Part shown: piece by piece, positions 58,597 through 64,000 of the stretch | Position numbering within the stretch: position 1 is the stretch's first letter | Layout of the letters: each line of letters opens with the position of its first letter | Assembly: GCF_009765905.1 (NCBI RefSeq) | Contig: NZ_LMUO01000009.1 | Location: forward strand, 411,941-475,940 | Direction: 5' to 3' | Origin: Mucilaginibacter sp. L196 | GTDB taxonomy: Bacteria > Bacteroidota > Bacteroidia > Sphingobacteriales > Sphingobacteriaceae | Length of the DNA stretch: 64,000 bases | Program-made: the position numbers and the translations under genes | Notes under the pieces: generated by a model | Database searches by the model: none | What the model saw: the letters and a program-made list of their open reading frames with translations, nothing else | Told to the model about the DNA's origin: nothing

Positions 58597-60717
58597 ATGA
58601 AAGATACTAAAGATAATAAGTTGGAAAAACCCAAACCAATACGGAAAATATCGAATAAAAAGTCTGTGAAGCCACCTAAATTCAATTTTATGTGGATTTA
58701 CGGAATTATTTTAGCTGCAATGTTTGCCTTTGTATACATGATGAATGATATACCCGGTAAAACAGTTACTTTTCAGCAATTTTCAACCATGCTTAAGGCT
58801 GGTGATGTAGATAAGGTTGTAGCATCAAAAACAGGTGATTTTGTTACCGCTGATATTTACCTTACAAAAGCAGCGTTAAAAAAATCGCAGTATGCTGATG
58901 TAGCTAAAGATCAGGGCACTTTAAACATGTCTGGTGCCAGTCCGCAATATGAATTCACATACCCTACATTAGAAAGCTTAAACCAAGCCATCTTAGCTGC
59001 TGAAACAGGCATGCCTGATACACAGAAGATCGGTGTAGAATACAAACCAAACGACAGCCTTTTCTCAAATCCGCTGGTGCAAATTGTACTGATGGTTATT
59101 TTGGTAGTTGGCTTATGGCTGTTTGTAATGCGCCGCATGTCAGGTGGTTCAGGCGGTGGCCCGGGCGGTCAGATATTCAATATTGGTAAGTCAAAAGCTA
59201 CCTTGTTTGATAAAGAGGCCCAGGTATCTGTAACATTTAATGATGTTGCTGGCCTTGAAGAAGCAAAGCAGGAAGTAATGGAAATTGTAGATTTCCTTAA
59301 AAACCCTAAAAAATACACTAACCTGGGTGGTAAGATACCTAAAGGGGCTCTATTGGTAGGCTCGCCGGGTACAGGTAAAACATTGTTGGCTAAAGCCGTT
59401 GCAGGCGAAGCGCAGGTGCCATTCTTCTCCCTTTCAGGTTCTGATTTTGTGGAGATGTTTGTGGGTGTAGGTGCATCACGTGTTCGTGATTTGTTCCGTC
59501 AGGCTAAGGATAAAGCGCCATGTATCATTTTTATTGATGAGATTGACGCGATAGGCCGCGCCCGTGGTAAAAACAATATTGTAGGTGGTAATGATGAACG
59601 CGAAAACACATTGAACCAATTATTGGTGGAGATGGATGGTTTCGGTACCGATTCAGGTATCATCATCTTAGCGGCTACTAACCGTCCTGACGTACTAGAT
59701 TCAGCATTATTGCGCCCGGGACGTTTCGACAGACAAGTATCTATCGATAAACCGGATTTAATTGGCCGTGAGCAGATATTTAAAGTACACTTAAAACCGG
59801 TTAAACTGGCAGAAGGTGTTGATGCTAAAAAATTATCGGCACAAACCCCGGGATTTGCTGGTGCTGAAATTGCCAATGTTTGTAACGAAGCAGCTTTGAT
59901 AGCCGCCCGTAAGAACAAAGAGGCAGTTGACATGCAGGATTTTCAGGATGCGATTGACCGTGTGATTGGTGGTTTAGAAAAGAAAAACAAGATCATCTCT
60001 CCGGAAGAAAAACGCATTGTAGCTTATCACGAAGCTGGCCACGCTATTGCAGGCTGGTTCCTGGAGCATGCTGATCCATTGGTTAAGGTATCTATTGTTC
60101 CGCGTGGTGTTGCAGCTTTGGGTTATGCCCAATATCTACCCAAAGAACAATTCTTATATACCATTGAGCAGTTGGAAGACGGTATGTGTATGACGTTAGG
60201 CGGCCGTGTTGCTGAAGATATTGTCTTCGGTAAAATATCAACCGGTGCTCAAAATGATTTGGAGCGTATAACCAAACTGGCTTACGCCATGGTTACAATA
60301 TACGGTATGAATGAGAAGGTTGGTAACGTATCGTTTAATGATCAACAAGGCGAATACCAGTTTAATAAGCCATATTCTGAAAAAACATCTGAATTAATTG
60401 ACTCCGAAGTTCGTAACCAGATCAATGCGGTATATCAGCGGACTAAACAACTGCTAACTGAGAAACGTGTAGGTTTAGAAGCTTTAGCTAACAAATTGAT
60501 TGAAAAAGAAATCCTTTTCCAATCAGATCTGGAAGAAATATTAGGCAAGCGTCCGTTTGATAATCGTACTACTTACGACGAATTTGTGAACGGTACACCT
60601 GCTGAATCAAACCAGGATCCTGCGGCACAAGGATTAGTGCATGAAGGTGTTGGTGATCATTCAGGAACATTCGAAAGAAAACCAGAAGAGAACGACGCAA
60701 GTTCTGATAAAGAATAA
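58597..60717 (+). CDS. ftsH: ATP-dependent zinc metalloprotease FtsH
   Basis: A membrane-bound protease that degrades misfolded membrane proteins and some regulators. It is 706 aa: two membrane helices (about 31-50 and 150-170), an AAA domain with GSPGTGKT (255-262), [15 protein letters not shown] and the arginine-finger region [20 protein letters not shown], and a peptidase domain with HEAGH (478-482). The C-terminal 60 residues are acidic and probably disordered. It has its own promoter downstream of rsfS. Confidence 0.97.
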   Translation: MKDTKDNKLEKPKPIRKISNKKSVKPPKFNFMWIYGIILAAMFAFVYMMNDIPGKTVTFQQFSTMLKAGDVDKVVASKTGDFVTADIYLTKAALKKSQYADVAKDQGTLNMSGASPQYEFTYPTLESLNQAILAAETGMPDTQKIGVEYKPNDSLFSNPLVQIVLMVILVVGLWLFVMRRMSGGSGGGPGGQIFNIGKSKATLFDKEAQVSVTFNDVAGLEEAKQEVMEIVDFLKNPKKYTNLGGKIPKGALLVGSPGTGKTLLAKAVAGEAQVPFFSLSGSDFVEMFVGVGASRVRDLFRQAKDKAPCIIFIDEIDAIGRARGKNNIVGGNDERENTLNQLLVEMDGFGTDSGIIILAATNRPDVLDSALLRPGRFDRQVSIDKPDLIGREQIFKVHLKPVKLAEGVDAKKLSAQTPGFAGAEIANVCNEAALIAARKNKEAVDMQDFQDAIDRVIGGLEKKNKIISPEEKRIVAYHEAGHAIAGWFLEHADPLVKVSIVPRGVAALGYAQYLPKEQFLYTIEQLEDGMCMTLGGRVAEDIVFGKISTGAQNDLERITKLAYAMVTIYGMNEKVGNVSFNDQQGEYQFNKPYSEKTSELIDSEVRNQINAVYQRTKQLLTEKRVGLEALANKLIEKEILFQSDLEEILGKRPFDNRTTYDEFVNGTPAESNQDPAAQGLVHEGVGDHSGTFERKPEENDASSDKE

Positions 60718-60720
60718 TTT

Positions 60721-60783
60721 AAGTCCAAAGTCTTGAGTCGAAAGTCCGAAGTCATTAGGTGATTTTGGACTTTCGGCTTTTAA
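60721..60783. repeat. AGTCnnAAGTC short-word repeat
   Basis: AAGTCCAAAGTCTTGAGTCG, AAAGTCCGAAGTC and an inverted GATTTTGGACTTTCGGCT fill the gap between ftsH and the LUD gene. The pairing of the last two could act as a weak terminator. Confidence 0.6.
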
Positions 60784-60793
60784 ACTTTCTACC

Positions 60794-61432
60794 ATGAGAG
60801 ATATAACTACATCTAAGGAGAAACTACTAAAAAAGATACGTAAGGCCTTGCTTGAGAAGCGGGATAACCCTTATCCTAATTTAGAGGACCTGCCGATGTA
60901 TGCACCTAATGAGGAGATGCTGGAAGTGCTGTTTGCTGAGCAGTTTACCGCCATAGCGGGCCAGTTTGTTTTTTGTGAGGACGAGATCCAGTTTATAGAA
61001 AACCTATTGACCCTTGCCGAGGAACGCAAATGGCACAAAATTTACTGCTGGGAACCACCATTGCAGGAAATACTAACACAATACGAGTATCCTTACTTTG
61101 AAACCGATAAAGACTTTGAGCAAGCCCAGGTAGGCTTTACCCTTTGCGAAGCATTAATTGCACGTAATGGCAGTATTTTGCTATCAAACGCTAATATGGC
61201 AGGCCGCAGGTTAAGTATTTATCCCCCGGTACATATTGTTTTGGCCTACACCTCGCAGCTGGTTACCGATTTAAAGGACGGCTTTAAACTCATCAAAACT
61301 AAATACGGTCATCAGCTACCCTCAATGATTACCAATGTAACGGGTCCAAGCCGTACATCAGACATTGAAAAAACACTGGTTTTAGGTGCCCATGGCCCTA
61401 AGGAGCTGTTTGTGTTTTTGTTGGATGGATAA
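60794..61432 (+). CDS. LUD-domain protein
   Basis: A 212-aa protein of the LUD (lactate-utilisation, LutB/LutC, YkgG-like) fold. VGFTLCEALIARNGSILLS and GPSRTSDIEKTLVLGAHGPKELFVFLLDG at the C-terminus are the family signature. No iron-sulfur cysteines are visible, so it resembles LutC. No lutA/lutB partner is adjacent. In Bacteroidota it commonly follows ftsH, and its role in that setting is not known. Confidence 0.88.
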   Translation: MRDITTSKEKLLKKIRKALLEKRDNPYPNLEDLPMYAPNEEMLEVLFAEQFTAIAGQFVFCEDEIQFIENLLTLAEERKWHKIYCWEPPLQEILTQYEYPYFETDKDFEQAQVGFTLCEALIARNGSILLSNANMAGRRLSIYPPVHIVLAYTSQLVTDLKDGFKLIKTKYGHQLPSMITNVTGPSRTSDIEKTLVLGAHGPKELFVFLLDG

Positions 61433-61439
61433 TAGAAAA

Positions 61440-61463
61440 TGAAAAAGCCGGATTACCCGGCTT
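61440..61463 (-). terminator. Terminator of the 94-aa lipoprotein gene
   Basis: AAGCCGG and CCGGCTT enclose a 5-base loop; on the minus strand TTTTTC follows. Confidence 0.75.
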
Positions 61464-61474
61464 CCAATGTTATT

Positions 61475-61759
61475 TTAGTTACTTGTTCCTTGTGTTGAAG
61501 ATACAGGTACTGGTGTAGCCTCAGGTGCGTCAGGAGAATGAGGCCTGTAAATTGCACATGTGGCAAAATCCACAACCAGTCCCGGCCAAAATAGAACCAG
61601 GTCGCAGATAAAAGCACCTACGCGCAACGGACGAGTTCGCTGCCCTGCAAGCGGTTTGGTGCGCTGGTAGGCATTTACATGGCCACCAAAAACGGTAGCA
61701 CAACTTGATAATGTGCAAATGATTAATAATAAAGCAATAAGAGGTTTGAATTTCTTCAT
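61475..61759 (-). CDS. Small lipoprotein of unknown function
   Basis: A 94-aa protein with a lipoprotein signal (MKKFKPLIALLLIICTLSSC, Cys at 20). After CATVFGGHVNAYQRTK there is a second hydrophobic region (VGAFICDLVLFWPGLVVDFATCAIY, about 47-70), which could be a membrane helix, then a Pro/Ser/Thr-rich tail. The CATVFGG start and two-part layout resemble small YceK-like lipoproteins, but this is only a resemblance. It has its own terminator. Confidence 0.7.
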   Translation of the reverse strand: MKKFKPLIALLLIICTLSSCATVFGGHVNAYQRTKPLAGQRTRPLRVGAFICDLVLFWPGLVVDFATCAIYRPHSPDAPEATPVPVSSTQGTSN

Positions 61760-61859
61760 TGTTAAAGGTTAAAAGTTTAATTATAATTAGGGTTTATCTA
61801 CCGTATAGATAATATTTTATAAGCTTTTCACATAATTTTTTTATTATATATTTTTTACC

Positions 61860-61867
61860 TACCTTTG
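61860..61867 (+). promoter_or_regulatory. -7 box of rpsP
   Basis: TACCTTTG with an A/T-rich region upstream. Transcription should start near 61872, giving a leader of about 53 nt. CCCCG (61871-61875) and CGGGG (61890-61894) can pair at the very 5' end of this leader. Confidence 0.7.
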
Positions 61868-61924
61868 CAGCCCCGCTGAAAGTTAACTCCGGGGATAATG
61901 TTGAACACATAAAAAATTTAAAGA

Positions 61925-62467
61925 ATGGCAACTAAAATCAGATTGCAAAGACACGGTAAAAAAGGAAAACCTTTTTACTACATCGTAGTGGCAGACGCAC
62001 GTGCTCCAAGAGACGGACGTTTTATTGAGCGTTTAGGTTCATACAACCCTAACACTAACCCAGCAACTATCGACATCAATTTCGACAAAACTCTTGATTG
62101 GGTTAATAACGGTGCACAACCAACTGACACCTGTCGCGCAATACTTTCATACAAAGGCGTATTGTACAAAAAACACTTAGAAGGTGGTTTAAAGAAAGGT
62201 GCTTTAACTGAAGAACAAGTTGCTACTAAGTTCCAGGAATGGTTAGATCACAAAGAAGGTAAGATTACCGGTAAAAAAACAAGTTTAGTTTCAGCAAAAG
62301 ACGAAGCCCGCAAAGCAGCGTTAGCAGCAGAAGCTATTAAGAAAGAAGAAAAAGCAGCAGCAATTGCAGCTAAAAATGCTCCTGTAGTTGAAGAAACTCC
62401 AGAAGAAGAAGCTCCGGTAGCAGAAGCAACTGAAGAAACTTCAGCAGAAGCAGAAAGCGCTGAATAA
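61925..62467 (+). CDS. rpsP: 30S ribosomal protein S16 with long acidic-alanine tail
   Basis: A small-subunit protein needed for 30S assembly. It is 180 aa; the first 85 residues are the S16 domain ([38 protein letters not shown]). The remainder is a Lys/Ala/Glu-rich helix and a low-complexity tail ([16 protein letters not shown]), a known feature of Bacteroidota S16. It has a strong promoter and its own terminator at 62487-62522, so rimM and trmD are transcribed separately, unlike E. coli. Confidence 0.96.
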   Translation: MATKIRLQRHGKKGKPFYYIVVADARAPRDGRFIERLGSYNPNTNPATIDINFDKTLDWVNNGAQPTDTCRAILSYKGVLYKKHLEGGLKKGALTEEQVATKFQEWLDHKEGKITGKKTSLVSAKDEARKAALAAEAIKKEEKAAAIAAKNAPVVEETPEEEAPVAEATEETSAEAESAE

Positions 62468-62486
62468 TTTTTTTAATTTTTTATAC

Positions 62487-62523
62487 AAAAGGCGAAGATC
62501 TGTTTAAGGTTCTTCGCCTTTTG
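62487..62523 (+). terminator. Intrinsic terminator of rpsP
   Basis: AAAAGGCGAAGA (62487-62498) and TCTTCGCCTTTT (62511-62522) form a perfect 12-bp stem with a 12-base loop and a T-tract. Confidence 0.9.
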
Positions 62524-62529
62524 CTTTTA

Positions 62530-62589
62530 CCCCCTCCCGGCCTCCCCCTGATATCAGGGGGAGGTGTCGACTAAAAGGAGACGGAGGGG
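62530..62589. repeat. GC-rich nested palindrome between rpsP and rimM
   Basis: A perfect 24-base palindrome (62541-62564, centre GATATC, arms CCTCCCCCTGAT) lies inside outer arms CCCCTCC and GGAGGGG. It belongs to the same GC-rich class as the elements in waaA and at 63147. Confidence 0.85.
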
Positions 62590-62606
62590 ATAAAAACGCG
62601 AGCATT

Positions 62607-62614
62607 TAAATTTG
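62607..62614 (+). promoter_or_regulatory. -7 box of rimM
   Basis: TAAATTTG ends seven bases before the ATG at 62622, so the leader is at most a few nt. Confidence 0.6.
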
Positions 62615-62621
62615 CATTTTT

Positions 62622-63146
62622 ATGAAAATCGAAGATTGTTTCAGGGTAGGTACCATATTAAAAAGCAGAGGCCTGAAAGGCGAACTGCAATTGTATATCG
62701 ACTTTGAAAACCTGCACGATATAAATATCGAAGCCATTTTTATTGATATGGCAGGTAAGCTGGTTCCCTATTTTGTTGAATCGATAAAATATCCACAAAA
62801 AGGCATCGCCTATATTTATGTAGAGGATATTGATACCATTGAAAAAGCCACGCCGTTGGTAAAAAAAGATGTCTATCTGCCCAACAAACTAAAACCTAAA
62901 AAGAAAAAGAGTGAGTTCACTTTAAAAGATCTGTTAGGCTTTACAGCGATTGATGAAAACGAAGGCGAATTAGGCGTTATTACAGAGATAAACGAATTCC
63001 CGCAGCAATTAATCGCTACGGTGAATTATAAGGATTGTGATGTACTTTTTCCGCTAAATGAAAGCATCATCAAGGCTATCGATGTGGTGAAGAATGAAGT
63101 ATTCATTGATTTGCCGGATGGTTTGCTGGATATTTATTTAGAGTAA
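62622..63146 (+). CDS. rimM: 16S rRNA processing protein RimM
   Basis: It assists maturation of the 30S head domain and binds S19. It is 174 aa. The N-terminal RimM domain (about 5-88) contains VGTILKSRGLKGELQLYIDFE, and the PRC-barrel domain follows (about 98-170) with LKDLLGFTAIDENEGELGVI and ending LPDGLLDIYLE. It lies between rpsP and trmD, the conserved gene order, but has a separate promoter. Confidence 0.95.
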   Translation: MKIEDCFRVGTILKSRGLKGELQLYIDFENLHDINIEAIFIDMAGKLVPYFVESIKYPQKGIAYIYVEDIDTIEKATPLVKKDVYLPNKLKPKKKKSEFTLKDLLGFTAIDENEGELGVITEINEFPQQLIATVNYKDCDVLFPLNESIIKAIDVVKNEVFIDLPDGLLDIYLE

Positions 63147-63217
63147 CCCCTCGCCCCCTAAAGGGGGAATAATTGCAAAATTTTTTAATTGCTCCCCCTT
63201 TAGGGGGTTGGGGGGTT
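63147..63217. repeat. GC-rich 15-bp palindrome between rimM and trmD
   Basis: CCCCCTAAAGGGGGA (63154-63168) and TCCCCCTTTAGGGGG (63193-63207) are perfect complements around an A/T-rich loop. Each arm is itself a small palindrome. Confidence 0.85.
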
Positions 63218-63221
63218 TACC

Positions 63222-63229
63222 TATCTTTG
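63222..63229 (+). promoter_or_regulatory. -7 box four bases before trmD
   Basis: TATCTTTG, then CCCC and the ATG at 63234. The predicted mRNA starts at the ATG. Confidence 0.65.
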
Positions 63230-63233
63230 CCCC

Positions 63234-63914
63234 ATGCGTTTCGATATCATTACTGTATTGCCCGGTTTATTAGAAAGTCCTTTTGCTCACTCCATTTTAC
63301 AGCGTGCGCAAAAAAAAGGCATTGCCGAAATTCATGTGCATAACCTGCGGGATTACTCCACCAGCAAGCAAAAAAGTGTAGACGACTATCCTTACGGCGG
63401 CGGCAGCGGCATGGTAATGACTATTGAGCCCTTTGCGGCCTGCATTGAAAAGCTAAAATCGGAACGTGAGTATGACGAGGTCATCTTCATGTCGCCGGAT
63501 GGGGAAACGCTTAACCAGGCAATGGCTAACCAACTATCCATCAAACAGAATTTTATCATTCTTTGCGGCCACTACAAAGGTATCGATCAGCGCATACGGG
63601 ATCTGTTTGTAACTAAGGAAATTTCTGTTGGCGATTATGTATTATCAGGGGGCGAGTTGCCCGCGGCTATTGTGGTAGATGCGGTGGTACGATTGATCCC
63701 GGGAGTATTATCGGATGAAACATCAGCATTATCTGATTCTTTCCAGGATGGCCTGCTTGATGCCCCGGTTTACACCCGCCCAGCAGATTGGAAGGGGCAT
63801 ACAGTGCCCGCGATACTATTAAGCGGCAACACACCCGAAATAGAAAAATGGCGCTTTGAGCAGGCTATAGAGCGTACTAAACAACGCAGGCCTGATTTGT
63901 TAGAGGGAGATTAA
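63234..63914 (+). CDS. trmD: tRNA (guanine-N1-)-methyltransferase
   Basis: It methylates G37 next to the anticodon of several tRNAs and prevents +1 frameshifts. It is 226 aa. GGSGMVM (about 61-67), [15 protein letters not shown] (about 111-125) and [22 protein letters not shown] (about 141-162) form the knotted SAM site. [15 protein letters not shown] lies in the C-terminal domain. It follows rimM but uses a promoter just before the ATG. Confidence 0.96.
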   Translation: MRFDIITVLPGLLESPFAHSILQRAQKKGIAEIHVHNLRDYSTSKQKSVDDYPYGGGSGMVMTIEPFAACIEKLKSEREYDEVIFMSPDGETLNQAMANQLSIKQNFIILCGHYKGIDQRIRDLFVTKEISVGDYVLSGGELPAAIVVDAVVRLIPGVLSDETSALSDSFQDGLLDAPVYTRPADWKGHTVPAILLSGNTPEIEKWRFEQAIERTKQRRPDLLEGD

Positions 63915-63961
63915 TTCGCTGGCAATATTTTGTTATATTAGCCTGATTAAATCCTGAACTG

Positions 63962-64000
63962 ATGCGCCCGATCTTAAAAAACACGCTAATTTTTTTTTCA
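63962..64000 (+). CDS. Start of a CDS running off the right edge (partial)
   Basis: ATG at 63962 opens a frame MRPILKNTLIFFS that is still open at the end of the window. Thirteen residues with a basic start and hydrophobic continuation would fit a signal peptide or membrane anchor. Too short to identify. Confidence 0.4.
   Translation, partial: MRPILKNTLIFFS

Overview
The window looks like chromosomal DNA of a Bacteroidota bacterium, most likely a Sphingobacteriaceae close to Mucilaginibacter or Pedobacter. This is an inference. It rests on the many promoters of the Bacteroidota -33/-7 type (TTTG, about 19-21 bases, TAnnTTTG), the near absence of Shine-Dalgarno sequences, and family content typical of the group: DUF4199, DUF2683, a split DsbD, long S16, AsmA-GT51 fusions and PAS kinases. 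Small palindromic repeats fill most of the longer intergenic gaps. No rRNA, tRNA, insertion sequence, prophage or CRISPR array was seen.

Layout. Positions 1-5540 hold waaA, reading leftwards, and a nucleotide-sugar and exopolysaccharide cluster ugd-uxs-galE-cpsB. Next come a lone MacB-like permease and the operon ileS-dksA-like-lspA. From 11.7 to 22.6 kb lie a Gre-like factor, a GH13 amylase, a DEAD-box helicase, two small exported proteins, gpsA, a MacA-TolC efflux pair and a NodB deacetylase. From 22.6 to 35.2 kb are aconitase, DUF202, a PAS histidine kinase, dapF, several small proteins, an RRM protein and an AsmA-GT51 transglycosylase. From 35.7 to 43.9 kb are the Fe-S genes mrp and nfu, def, an M16 peptidase, hpt and mfd. 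From 44 to 54 kb are DUF4199, DUF2752 and TM2 membrane proteins, an antitoxin with a frameshifted YoeB toxin, a Nif3-like protein, a zinc-ribbon coiled-coil protein, two metallophosphoesterases, a radical SAM protein and a PAS protein without an ATPase domain. From 54 to 64 kb are pfkA, a split DsbD, birA, rsfS, ftsH, a LUD protein, and rpsP, rimM, trmD.

Most of the window is core metabolism, so the unusual material is small. Two copies of an approximately 85-nt structured RNA (minus strand near 12.2-12.3 kb, plus strand near 30.77-30.85 kb) share an identical 20-nt linker and terminator loop while their stems differ by compensating changes. Many genes have their -7 box only 4-7 bases before the start codon, which implies leaderless mRNAs. 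A palindromic element is inserted in frame within waaA. A one-base insertion removes the catalytic C-terminus of a YoeB toxin. A terminator-like hairpin has a start codon in its loop. Two very small membrane-peptide genes (38 and 33 codons) are also present.

All calls come from reading the sequence by eye. No database search, alignment or folding program was run. Family names are recognitions and motif positions are approximate unless stated.
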